Source: Gryganskiella cystojenkinii
Lineage: Eukaryota; Mortierellomycota; Mortierellomycetes; Mortierellales; Mortierellaceae
Assembly: GCA_015852425.1 (NCBI GenBank)
Contig: JAAAIG010000211.1
Span: 1-39,336 of the forward strand
Direction: 5' to 3'
Length of the DNA stretch: 39,336 bases
The notes beneath the pieces are model-generated. The model saw nothing but the letters and a program-made list of their open reading frames with translations, searched no databases and was not told the origin of the DNA. Below are positions 11,277-21,756 of this stretch, piece after piece. Every line of letters begins with the position of its first letter. The first letter of the stretch is position 1. The position numbers and the translations under genes were made by a program.

Positions 11277-12566
11277 ATGGCCAGCGATGAAGTGAACTAT
11301 CTCATTCTCGAGTACGTCAGCATTGCTCTTTTTCTTTTTCTTCTCGGTCATTGTTATTATCGAGGAATCAACTATACCCTCCAGATTTTTTGTATCGTTG
11401 CGATCCTCAACAACCTGAACGAGTCCATCCTCGTACTGGTGTATGATGGTCGAGTTATGGCCCTAGCTGGTGGTACGCTCGGTTGTACAATCTCTGGAGT
11501 CCTTGAACAGTTCTTACCTTTAGTCTTGACCTGTCTAGCGATGATCATGGGTTTTCATATCTGGTTTGTGATTGTCCGGCGAAGCAAGTATACTGAGAGA
11601 CAGCTCCTCAAGTGGTATTGTCTCGGGGCGTTTGGCATTCCTGCGATCCTCACCTCGATCGCTTGCATCCTGTTGAGGGACAAGGATTATCTCAGTGCCT
11701 ACCCCCGTAAATACTATTGTGAGTTCGCAGAGAGCGAGATTACCTTTTGGACCTTTGCAGTTCCCATGATGGCGATCGCTATCCCCGGTATTTTGTGTAC
11801 AGGTAAAAAAAAGGGAAGCCGGGATATGGCTCGGACAACTGCTCCTGCCACCTCCTAGTATGAAGCTAACCATCCCATATCATCCCTCGTTACTATGGCC
11901 TGCCTTGGGTAGTCCACTCTATTATCTTTCTGGTGATGCATTTTCTTCAGATTCGACGAACCCTCAACCGCACGTCCTCTATTGTGCCGAATCTCGCCCT
12001 GGAACTCAGGTTGGTTCCTTTTTATTAATATTATTATTGTTATTTTTTAAACATCTCTTTTTTTTTGTTTTTGCTCTTGTAACGTTGCCACCAGGAAGCA
12101 CGCGATCCAGCTAACCTCATATTCTTTACAATTTCATAAATGTCATTCCAGTCATTGTATCCGTTTGGCTATTTTTTGTCTTGCATTCGGGATCATCATC
12201 CTCTTGGCCGTTCTGGAAAGTATCGATCACAGGAAGGATCATTTTTCGAATAGCGGACGTCATGAATACGACGCCGCTAATGATATCGACATGATTTCGG
12301 ATATCAGTGGCAGTCTCATCGGGATCTCTGTGTTCTTGGTCTTTGGAACGACCAAGGATGCGGTTCGGACCATGGGTATCGTTTTTTTACCCTGTATCTT
12401 TCCAAGAAAGCATTCTCATGGAGATCTGGAGAGTCAAACAGACATAGACACGAGGACGCACTCGAGATCCTCGCTCGAGCAACCCTCGACAAGCAGGACC
12501 AGTAGACTCAACAGTAGTGGCAACATAGAGGACGACGCCTTGACCTTTGAAGAGGTCATAAGGTGA
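11277..12566 (+). CDS. Seven-transmembrane receptor-like protein (putative GPCR)
   Basis: Three exons: 11277-11802, 11913-12009 and 12152-12566, giving 345 residues. Hydrophobic segments sit near residues 8-28, 33-56, 71-99, 112-133, 155-186, 212-235 and 262-282, with a short N-terminus and a roughly 60-residue Ser/Thr-rich tail. This is the layout of a G-protein-coupled receptor. C70 at the start of TM3 and C148 in the loop before TM5 are placed like the conserved GPCR disulfide. The acceptor at 11911-11912 was chosen because it continues TM5 in frame (GILCTVHSIIFLVMHFLQIRR). The nearer acceptor by position breaks the helix and frame. Unspliced reading would stop at 11858. I cannot name a ligand or a close family; resemblance to cAMP/glucose-receptor-like fungal GPCRs is inference. 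Confidence 0.75.
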
Positions 12567-13156
12567 AATCCATCTCTCTCTGAACTTTCAGAACAAACAC
12601 TCTCTACTTAGCAACTCTACGAGACGTTTTCAAACCCGCACCCTATACCAATAATGAGAAAGACACAGTATTTTTGTGTCACCCATAAAGATTAGACCTT
12701 TTTTTCGTTTTTATCGAGGCTCTTTGATCTCAGCGCGCGAACACTCTTTGTTGCTGTCCAAATCTCGCTCCCTCTATCTTCCGAGGGGCGAGAAGAAAAT
12801 GGCTTGTCTCGAGACTCCCCACACATTCCACTGAAGAGAAACCCAGCAATCTCGCGTAAGACGAAGGATTATGCGTCTCAGATTGAACAAGAAATTTCCC
12901 TTCTCATCCACACAAATCGACATTACGAAAATATGTGAAGAGAAAATTTTTTTTTGTGTAGGTTTTAAACGACGACGTTATTTTTTTTGTTCACTGTCTT
13001 TGCATTGTTGTCGCTTTTTCGTCATCCTTTTTCACTAATAACACTCTTTACCAAATACCACCAGTAATCCATTAACCGATATCAATATTTCATACACAGA
13101 GTCATCCACCTTCTTTCACGCGAACGACGTATTCATAACCTTATACTGAACAGGAA
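12567..13156. other. Spacer between 7TM gene and LEA-like gene
   Basis: Contains the 7TM 3' end, with a small hairpin near 12663-12681 (GACACA pairing with TGTGTC) that may lie in the 3' UTR. The promoter side has A/T-rich tracts (12935-12995). I looked for a heat-shock element before the LEA-like gene and found only imperfect GAA/TTC units near 12890. No gene seen. Confidence 0.5.
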
Positions 13157-15158
13157 ATGTCCCACCACCACGGATCAGTTGCTGCCGGCAGCTCTCTGTT
13201 CGCTGGCATGATCGCACTTGCCAGTGTCATCACCTATTGGTACATGGCCACAACAGAGGAACAGCGCGCAGCCCAGGCCGCTCAAGCTAAGGAAAAGGCT
13301 GCCGATGCTGCCAAGCAGGTCTCAGGTGAGTTTATGACAGTTTTCTTCGACGATGACCAAGCTCGCTCTTATTTCCTTGATCGAGTTACACGAAACACCA
13401 GATGATCTTTAACTCGATGACGACTTTTTGGCTTTTTAAGCTGCCGCTGATGAAGCCGTCAAGGAGGCTGAGAAGGTAAAATACATTGACGACAGCAGCC
13501 CGCATATTAAATCATCAAACAAAACACCGGGTTATTTCTGTTCATCATTTCTCGCCTTCCTAACGTCGTCCTCTTTCCCTCCTAATGTTTTAACTCTTTT
13601 ATTGAAAACTTCGGGCAGCTCGGTGCTGAGGCCAAGGAGAAGGTCACTCACGCCGCAGAGGAAGCCGGTCACAAGTTGTCCGAGGCTTCAGAGACGATTC
13701 AGAAGAAGGCTGGTGAGGCTGCCGATCATGCTCGTGAACTCGCCCATGATGGTCTTGAGAAAGCCTCCGATGTGATCAAGGCCGGTGCTGAAAAGGTCTC
13801 AGAGGCCGCCGATTTGCTCGGTGAGAAGGCCGAGGAAGGTGTTGAGGCCGCCAAGAAGGGCTTGAAGAACGCCAAGCAGAATGTAGAGTCTGGCGTCAAA
13901 GATGTCAAGGACAAGGTCAACACTGCGGCCAAGGATGCAAAGAAAGGTGCAGAAAAGGTTGTCCACGACGCCAAGAAGGGAGCCGAGAGGGCCACCGACA
14001 ACGCCAAGGACAGTGCCCATAAGGCAAAGGACCATGTCAAAGATGCTGGCCATGATGCCAAGAAAGGAGCCGAAAAGGCTGCCGACAACCTCAAGAATGG
14101 AGCCAAGAAAGCCTCAGACCATGCCAAGGATACCGCTAAAGACATCAAGAGGGGAGCCGAGGATGCTGCCCACGATGCCAAGAACGGAGCCCACAAGGCT
14201 AAGGATAACATCAAGGATGCTGCTCATGACGCGAAGAAGGGTGCCGACAAGGGCGCTGATCACGTCAAGGACGGTGCCCACAAGGCGTCGAACCATGCCA
14301 AGGACATTGCCCACGATGCTAAGAAGGGTGCTGAAAAGATATCCGGGGATGTCAAGGACGGAGCAAAGAAGGCTTCGGACAACATCAAGCACGCTGCCAA
14401 AGACGTCAAGAAAGGAGCTGAGGACGCGGCCCATCACGCCAAGGATAGTGCCAATGGGGCCGCCAAGGATATCAAGAAGGGTGCCGAATCCGCTAAGAAG
14501 AACGCCGAGAATGGCATCCATTCTGCAAAAAACGCGGCCACCAAGGCTATTGATGATGCTGCCGAAGAGTTTGACGATGCTGTAGAGGAGTTTGAGGATG
14601 CTCGAGAGCATGTCAGGGATGTGGCTCAGAAGATCAAGAAGGCGGCAGAGAACGCTGTACATGAAGCCAAGGACTCAGCCAAGGCCGCCTCCCAGGAACA
14701 CAAGTCCAATCATAAGTCCGAGGGTGGTCACCACGAGCAAAATGAGCATAAAGAGCACAAGTCAGCTCACCATAAGTCGCATGACGACAATAATGGTGAG
14801 CACAAGTCCCATGACAGGTCCTCACACGACCACCAGACCCACACCAACAACTTGAAGACGTTCGCCAACCGTGGTGTCCATGCTGAGCACAACTACGACG
14901 GTGCTGATATGCATGCCCCTCATGCTGATTCTGGTCACCGCGCCCATCAGGGTGTCATTGGTAATGCATGGGATTTGGATATTGATTAAGTATGGCCCCT
15001 TTGGCAACAGTGAACAAGAGAAACGAGGTGAGGAGCTCTGAGGAGCGAAAATATTCTTTTCCTTACTTTTTGTTCTTTGGTTTTTTTTTATAGATGTCGA
15101 GCACTCTGAGCTTCGTGTTGATGCCCCCGAGTTCCACCCTAAGCACCCTGTTGCTTAA
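13157..15158 (+). CDS. Membrane-anchored LEA-like helical repeat protein with two possible C-termini
   Basis: Exons 13157-13325, 13441-13475, 13619-14960 and, if the last intron is removed, 15094-15158, giving 536 residues. If that intron stays, translation stops at 14989 (524 residues, ending in WDLDID). A hydrophobic helix at residues 13-31 follows a His-rich start, so the protein is probably inserted in a membrane by its N-terminus. About residues 70-400 are Ala/Lys/Asp/His-rich with a period of 11 (units such as AKKGAEKAADN, AKDTAKDIKRG, AEDAAHDAKNG). This is the pattern of group-3 LEA proteins, which are disordered when hydrated and helical on drying. An acidic stretch (EEFDDAVEEFEDAREH) interrupts it, then a His/Lys/Ser-rich tail follows (about 430-522). 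A role in desiccation or stress protection is inferred from composition; no enzyme motif is present. The 35-base second exon was placed by reading phase. Confidence 0.75.
13860..14560 (+). repeat. Degenerate 33-base repeats coding 11-residue LEA-type units
   Basis: Tandem in-frame copies built around codons for GCC/AAG/GAC/GGA, e.g. the recurring AAGAAGGGAGCCGA-like segment. Copies have diverged, so this is an old internal amplification. The bias leaves long open frames in other frames and on the opposite strand, which should not be annotated as genes. Confidence 0.75.
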
Positions 15159-15856
15159 ATGACTGGGAACTGTAAATAGACATGTATATATGAACGATTA
15201 AAAAAAATGGTCTTGTTTTATTTTGCAAAGCAGAGGATGACTATGGAACCAAAGGTGCTAACCGACGTGTCAAGTTCATGCAAACACGAACTCACACCCA
15301 AAAAAAAAAATCCAAGTCTTTTTGGCCGTATTGGGTGGCTTAGCAATTGAAATTTTATTTAATGACTTGAAGCGCGGGACTGGTCGTGTTCCCTCTTTCA
15401 AACAGGTAGCGCAATTTTGTCCCAGAGTGCATGTTGCACGTGATTACGAGGAGCGGAGGAAGAAAAACGATGGATCGATTGCTGGATACTCATGCAACCA
15501 ACCTACCCATCCATCGATCAGGAATACGGTACCATCTGTCAAACTATTCCCGAGAGTAGGATTACAGTCGGCACCAACATCCCCAATCAAAGTCTTTTGG
15601 AACTGATGAGGAAACTTTGACACATGGATGGATGACGGAATGATCGCCCATTGGACCCAAAGGTCAATGACCAGAATACATCATCCAGAGATTCAGCCGC
15701 AAATACTCACTTGGACCAGCAGTCGTCATTCCTCCGAAAGAAACGACAAACAGTCATGGAGAAAGAATCATCATCAAAAAACTGCCTTTGGATTGAAAGA
15801 TATTAACCTTTCCCCTTTCCTTCCCTTCTCCACTTTCTGTAATCAGATAATTCAGC
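15159..15856. other. Spacer between LEA-like gene and eS10
   Basis: Holds the LEA-like 3' UTR (A-rich near 15200) and the eS10 promoter and leader. An A-run lies at 15300-15310. An open frame at 15322-15606 lacks an ATG and recognisable features. The leader just before the eS10 ATG has a possible acceptor (gtaatcag near 15839-15846), so a 5' UTR intron is possible. Confidence 0.45.
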
Positions 15857-16998
15857 ATGCTTATCCCCAAGCAGAACCGCAAGCTTATCTACGAGGCCCT
15901 CTTCAAGGGTATGCATCAACAGCACATCAGGAAGAGATTGCAGTGTTCAGAAAAGAAATCAGGATGAATCTACGATCCCGGAGCTAATCTCGACTATCTT
16001 TTCTCTACTCTTTTTCCCTTTATCACATCTGTTTCCTCTGTCGGCTATTTTTTTGATTTGCTGGATGACCTTCGGATTCCAACAAACTCTTTGTTTGATT
16101 CATTCATGGATGTGATCTTTTTCAACCCTCAATCGACTTTTGCCCAACAAATCGCTCATTCAACTACCGGATTCCAACAGATGGTGTCTTGGTCGCCAAG
16201 AAGGACTTCAACGCCCCCAAGCACGATGAGATCGATGTCCCCAACCTCCAGGTCATCAAGGCTCTCCAGTCCTTGGACTCCAAGCAGTTTGTCAAGACCC
16301 AGTTCTCGTGGCAATACTACTACTACACCTTGACCGATGAGGGTATCGAGTACTTGCGTGAGTACCTCCACTTGCCCTCGGAGATCTTCCCCGCCACCTT
16401 CAAGAAGACCGTCCGCACCGGTGCTCCCCGTCGTGCTGGTAAGATCATTGGAACTTTGCCGTAAAAAATATATTCTAGGAAACTTCTGGACCTGGCGACG
16501 TTCATTCGGGACCAAGCACTTTTTCAGCGTTTATTAGCAGAATAAGCCTTGTTATTGCAGCGCTGTAGCGGGATCAACATTTCTGCTGGAGCTCGACCTT
16601 TTTTTGCTCACCCTTAAAAGGGGTTTAATTCGGCTCAATCCTGGACACAGGGAATGTGTTGTTTAAATGGAGGATCGATCTGACGGTTGATTTATCGGGC
16701 GGTATCCGATGCCATCAACAAGATCGAGGACTAAAGGAATGACACTGCGTGGACTTTGTTGGCTTATTCCGACTCGACCCTTTTCCCTCTCAAAGCTTGA
16801 TTTGTTCGGCCTCTGACCATAATATTGCGTCTTTTCACTTCGTTTCTAATAGAGCGTCCCGAGGGTGCTTACCGCCCCCGCGGTGATCGTGAGGATTACC
16901 GCCGTCGCGATGATGGTGAGAAGAAGGAGGGTGCCTCCGGTGACTACAAGCCCGAGTTCCGCTCTGGTTTGGGCCGTGGCCGTCCCACCCAGGCATAA
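15857..16998 (+). CDS. RPS10: Cytosolic 40S ribosomal protein eS10
   Basis: Three exons: 15857-15908, 16181-16438 and 16853-16998, giving 151 residues. eS10 sits at the head/beak of the small ribosomal subunit. The sequence runs from [19 protein letters not shown] through the winged-helix-type core ([20 protein letters not shown] and [15 protein letters not shown]) to an Arg/Gly-rich tail ([19 protein letters not shown], then LGRGRPTQA). The second donor (gtaag after 16438) was chosen because it joins in phase to ERPEGAYRP. Reading on gives a false short end at 16464. The second intron is 414 bases, far above the usual length here, and contains a foldable segment. An AATAAA lies at 17002-17007, four bases after the stop. 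Confidence 0.95.
16645..16726 (+). other. Foldable segment inside the long second intron of eS10 (possible intronic RNA)
   Basis: Two hairpins lie close together. The small one pairs ACACA (16645-16649) with TGTGT (16655-16659). The large one has three nested stems: CGATCT (16676-16681) with AGATCG (16721-16726), GTTGAT (16686-16691) with ATCAAC (16714-16719), and TCGG (16695-16698) with CCGA (16706-16709), around a 7-base loop. Ribosomal-protein introns often host snoRNAs, and a stem with internal loops recalls an H/ACA arm. However, I found no clear H box, and an ACA some 20 bases downstream is only suggestive. Confidence 0.3.
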
Positions 16999-18569
16999 GC
17001 CAATAAACCTTTTCGGTTCTTTTGTCCCCATTCTGAACGGAAAAAACAACTTTGAAGAAATAAATTCAAGTTCAAAATTGTTTCGTGCTTTTTCAGGTAT
17101 CAGAAACCCTCCTTGGTTGATTTTCGGAGGAGATTTCGAGGGACGACTAACTAGGCAACGACGAGGGTTTATCCAGAGGGCGTGTTACTTGTTGCACGTT
17201 GCGATGGACAGTCAGTGTACGACAACATCATACCAAACGTGAGCCAGAAACCCCTTTTCCAGTCCTCCCGAACCCGCTTTTTTTTTTGCTGTTTGTGAGT
17301 CCCTCAAGATCTCTGTGGTCCCTTCCTCCCCTCATTCCCTTTTTCTCTGGCCCTCTCCTGTGCTATCCCTCGTTGCTTTTTTTTTGGAAGACTCGTTGAT
17401 ATCGTAATCTTGAATGAACGAGACCAATCTGCTTTGGACATGAAGGAGAGACTTTGTCAAAATCCCTGGGCAGGGAGCATCTCTGGACGTAGCGGTTTGC
17501 AAAACGATAGGCACCGTGCTGGCCCGGAAGGATTCGGTGATACCTTGTTCTGGATCACAGTCTGAGGTCATCGCGAGAAATCTCATTGTTGCTAGAGACA
17601 AAAAAAAAAGAAACGAGCTTTAGTGCTTTTCATTTTTCAGGAGACAGAGCGAAGGAACACAGGGACCAGGGAACCTTCCTTCGAACTCCATGGGATGTTT
17701 GTTTGCCGCCAAAGTGAAAGAAGCGTTATCAGTGCGCGTGCAGTCGGTATTGGCGTGGCGTGAATGTTGGGATTGCCATCCTCCGACTGGAGCGCAAACC
17801 TCGTTACATCGTTGATGTGCATGACAACAACCCTGTTGTTGTGATCAAAAAGGAAGAGAGGGCATCTCGCGAAAGAAGAGTGGCTGTTGAAGTGCGAAAG
17901 GTACCTGCGGACCTCGACACAATGAAGGAAACGGGAAGTGGTCACCCCTCTGTGTCCCTTGAACACTACTCTGTCCGCGTCTCCTTTTTACTGACCAAGT
18001 CGGTTCTTCCCCCCTCTCTCTCTCCCCTTTGACTACCCTCGTTCAACTTTTTTTTTCCGCCTCATCTTCTTTCCATCTCTCCTTGGCTCCGTCTTTGTCA
18101 ACCGAAAGTGTTGTCTTCTATTGCTCTGTTTTCTCCCTTTAACAGAGGAACAGTGGAGAGAGGAAGGGAAGGGAGGAGTTCCTGATTCCACACACATAGA
18201 TCTTGCGGTTATTCTACACCACAACATCACCACACTACCTGGTTATCAAAAAAATTGAAAAGGAATGGAGACCAGCCACATACAAACCTCTCCCTTGGGA
18301 TACTCCCCTCGTTCCCCCTTCTCCCTTTCTTTTTGAGCCAGCTACCTGTTTGAGGCCATTCCGGCGACCTCAGAGCAAGAGATACAATAAAAGACAGCAC
18401 CCCCAAGGGATCGTCTTTGTAAATTTCAACCCTTCCTTGATCGAGCTATTTCTTCATTCATCCTTCTCAGCTTTTCCACTTTCTCTTCGCCTCATCTGCA
18501 CAAGAACACATACATAGCAACATTCTCCTTCTCCTATCACGCTAAGCTCATAAGAATCTCATATCAACA
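16999..18569. other. Gene-poor stretch between eS10 and the secreted protein gene
   Basis: No recognised family. Open frames exist on the minus strand at 17966-17637 and 17601-17332; the second follows a strong acceptor-like signal (tttgtctctag, ending near 17594). They could be exons of one small minus-strand gene of unknown function, but a plus-strand frame (17760-18032) overlaps and looks no worse. The right part (17985-18160, 18460-18540) is CT-rich promoter or leader of the next gene. Confidence 0.4.
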
Positions 18570-19182
18570 ATGCGCTTTTACATCGTCCTCGTCACCCTTT
18601 CTCTTTTCATCTGGGTCGCCTCTGCCGGCGTTTCCGGTGTCTCACATCCAAAAGCCAAGGCAGTCGACACTGATGCTTCGGCTGGATCAGCCGATGCAGC
18701 AGGAGCTGACGCTCTCTTGGGACCTCCCGCACCTGTTCCTGGTAGGGACCTAAAAGAAACAAAGAGATGCTTTCGCCGTCTATATCGTATACTCTATACT
18801 AGAGCCCATACTTACGACTTATCATTCTAATTTTCTTTTATGTGATGAACCAAAAAAAAAAATAGCCGGACCAAGAACCCCTGCTGAGGAACAGGCCGAT
18901 GCGGCTCTGAGCTGTATCGAAAAATGTACAACGGGTACGGAGTGTGAAAATGCCTGCGTCTACAGCACCTACAACGTTCCTGTTGCTGCTGGTGTTCCCT
19001 CTGTTTCGGCTGTGGTTCCAGGACCCGTCAACACGGCTTCATCGACAGCCTCGGGTGCCGTCCCTTCCACGACTGCCTCTCCTGCAGCAGGAAAAGGATC
19101 CAGTGCAAGCGCATTGAACGTGGGTCTCTTCACTATCGGTATTGCAGCTACTTTCGCGTCTTTTGCCAGCTTCATGTTCTAA
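18570..19182 (+). CDS. Small secreted, probably GPI-anchored four-cysteine protein
   Basis: Two exons: 18570-18741 and 18866-19182, giving 162 residues. The first 19 residues form a clear signal peptide ending in VASA. A small cysteine cluster in the middle (SCIEKCTTGTECENACV) has spacing CX3CX5CX3C. It is followed by about 55 Ser/Thr/Ala/Pro-rich residues suited to O-glycosylation. The C-terminus is hydrophobic (LFTIGIAATFASFASFMF) after a small-residue stretch (AAGKGSSASA), which fits a GPI-attachment signal. The expected place is the plasma membrane or cell wall. I do not recognise a named family. The alternative is a single-pass membrane protein with no lipid anchor. Confidence 0.72.
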
Positions 19183-19897
19183 AATGGCTAAGAAGACTCA
19201 TAACAAACAAAGATGGCTCAGCCTCAAGTGTTCCGGGTGACCTTCTTCTGTTATCTAGATTAACCATAATATCTTTTGTCATCTAACTAAGTTACAAAGT
19301 TCCCATCATATGCAAAATAAAATAACACCTTTGCTGCACGTTGCGGAAATAAAAACGCCGTTTTTTCGGGCACAGCGCCCGTCGCGAAACCCCAGTGGGA
19401 AGAAACGGTTTGAGAGTTTGATTCTACAGCACAGCGCATATCCCGCAAAAAGCGAACATGGCCAATCACCGCATAGTCGTCCCAGAGAAGCCGTTCGATG
19501 ATCGATTCGTTTCAAAGTCCTTTAGGACGAGTAGGAACAAAAGGTTGGGAACATCTTCGTTTCTAACACGCAGTGAGGTACGCACGCAATTACCTTCCAC
19601 CTCTGGATGTTATTTTTTCCCTTTGCTTTCCGTTCCCCCTTTGGACCTTGGCGTTTGTTTGACCATTAAACCCTCTCCCTTTTTTCTGTCTTCCTCCCTT
19701 ACCGCCTCTTCTTCAGCCCCTCTCGCAACCACGTTCGCTGACTTAATTTTCACCTTAACACCCTTAAATCTCAAAAAAAAAAAAGAAGGGCCACGACAGT
19801 CCCTCTTGACAAGATCTTCGATCCTCTTTCTTGAAGTTCCCTTCCTTCTCTTTCACTCATTCCTCTCTTTTTATCCTTCTTTTCCACTTTGACCTTT
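19183..19897. other. Spacer before the first TLC gene
   Basis: Contains the 3' end of the secreted-protein gene and a long CT-rich leader before the TLC start (19660-19895). Open frames here are low-complexity continuations of that leader. An A-run lies at 19773-19784. No gene seen. Confidence 0.55.
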
Positions 19898-21756
19898 ATG
19901 TGGGTGTTGAACGAGGCTGCAATTTCCTTGATCGACTTTTTCGGATTCGATGATGCACGGTTGCACCCCTTGGACTGGAGTTTGAGAGAGAATCCGTTTT
20001 GGACCTCTTATGCTCTCACGATCGTCATCTTTCCCTGTCTCTTCTACCTCACCTGGTTCTTTAACCCTTCGCTGTCCAACAACCGACTGGGACTCTCTTG
20101 GGTGCTTGGATTCTTTTCCGCTTCCATGTTCACGCTGGCAGGGTTCTATGAAGTCCCTCATCTGCGAACGACCTTCAATGCCGCGGTCGATTATCAACCT
20201 GCCACTTCGACTTCTTTTAAGTCCTTTTCTTCGCTATCGTATTCAACGTCCTTATCGACTGCCCTGAGCCACTATCCAGTGAGTGATGCAAAGGCGATGT
20301 GTTACCCCATCCTAAAAGCCGGCACCTTAGCATTAGCGGCAGCTTCTCTACCCTCTTTCTTGAAGATCACCGACACTGCAGCAACATCACCCTCAGGAAC
20401 CTCACCATCATTGTCGGATTCCAATCATCATATCCCAAAATATTATTGTTTCTCAGACCTAGACACTTCAACTGCAATGTCTTTCCGTCATGGGAATCCG
20501 TTGTTAGAGCCGGTTCTCACGTTTTTCTCGTCTCCGCTTCAACATCTTCAAAACAAAACTCAAGGGCGGCGAAAACAAGAGGAATCTCTCCGTCATCTGG
20601 TCTATCAGGCACAGATGGAGCGGCCCCACCTTGCATTCTCGCTGGAGAATTATCCGGACGACGGCAGGTTAGGACCTCATCTAGTCGCAGGCAATTTCCA
20701 AGCGTTCTTAGTCGTAGACCTAGTCCTGGGGTTGATGCATTATCGGAAACAATTAGAGATCTTTTCGACTGTGATCCATCATATTATCTATTACTTTATC
20801 GTGATCCATATGAGGGCCGGAGACATGCTCTCGGTCTTTTGTATCTGTGGGACCCCTATTGAAGGTAAACAGAGACATTTTTTTTGCCACCAATTTTTTT
20901 TTTGTTCGCGATAAAATGTCGAGCTCATCCTTACCCTCTCGTTCTTACGCTCGCTTCGTCGTTTTACTCGCTGAGCTGACCTCCCTTCCATCCCACACCC
21001 CATTCATGCTGCCCTTCTGTTGCAATTGATGAAATATCAAAAATAGCATCAAGTATCTTCTTGTCCTACGGACGAATGTTCCCCGCTCGAAGGACAAAGA
21101 TTGTGGAAATGTTGTACGTGATCTGCTTTGTTTCGACCCGACTCATCTATGTCTCTTTGCTCTGGCACGAAGTCTATTTCAACTACCCAGACAAGTCCGT
21201 CTCCTTCCTGTACACGATCACACTTTCGCTTCACGTTTACTGGTTCGTCCTCTACCTCAAGACCCAGAAGCGATTCAAGGCACGACAGAGACGGCAACAT
21301 CTCTGTGCCGTGCTCGAGTCCCTAGCGAGTTCAGTTCGGGAAGAGATTTCGGTCTTGGAGACGAGTCGGTTAGCGATCAAAGAAAATCTTTGTTTCACGA
21401 ATTCGACCAGGACGACTTATACGACAACGACGTATGTGAGACGGAAACTTGAGTCGAGCGAGCTGGACTTTTCTCCGGTCCATTCCCCAACAGTCATGGC
21501 TAAGAGTGTCTCCGCGGGTCCATCGCATCTCCTCGATTGGAGGAAATTACAGCAACTTCAGCAGCCCAAGAAGGATCTTCTGTTGGACGAGACGGGTCTT
21601 CCCTTCGATGAGCACGAGAACATGGGTTCGATTGATGAACAGGTTGCCTCAAGAGGCAACCAATACGGGGATGTATTATTACCCCTTCTCTCCAGGAACG
21701 TATCTAGCGGTCGTGGAAGAAGCTCACAGAGCGAGATCTATGTTAATCAAATATAA
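19898..21756 (+). CDS. TLC-domain multi-span membrane protein, copy 1
   Basis: Two exons: 19898-20864 and 21047-21756, giving 558 residues. The TRAM/LAG1/CLN8 (TLC) domain is spread over hydrophobic segments starting at about residue 28. The core is LVLGLMHYRK, then a His-His pair at 294-295 (TVIHHIIYYF), then CGTPIE directly before the intron. SSIFLSYGRMFP and two more spans follow in exon 2. The HH is conserved in ceramide synthases and TLCD-type proteins; it is catalytic in the synthases, but the rest of a synthase site is not evident here. Between the second span and the core lies a Ser/Thr-rich insert of roughly 150 residues absent from copy 2. The last 170 residues are hydrophilic and probably cytosolic. 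The likely site is the ER or another endomembrane, with a lipid-related role inferred from family. ATG 19898 is the first in-frame ATG. Confidence 0.85.

Noticed and set aside
11803..11858. Unspliced end of the 7TM protein after TM5
   Set aside because: Gives a truncated receptor. Splicing to 11913 restores TM5 to TM7 in frame.
12663..12681. Small hairpin GACACA/TGTGTC after the 7TM gene
   Set aside because: Six-base arms are expected by chance in a window of this size; noted only as possible 3' UTR structure.
12880..12905. Possible heat-shock element before the LEA-like gene
   Set aside because: GAA and TTC units are present but not in the required alternating spacing.
13726..14662. Long open frames antisense to, and in another frame of, the LEA-like gene (up to 227 codons)
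   Set aside because: They arise because the GCC/AAG/GAC-rich 33-base repeats rarely form stops in any frame. The products are repetitive shadows of the real repeat protein.
16439..16464. Unspliced end of eS10 (KIIGTLP)
   Set aside because: The donor at 16439 joins in phase to the conserved Arg/Gly-rich eS10 tail.
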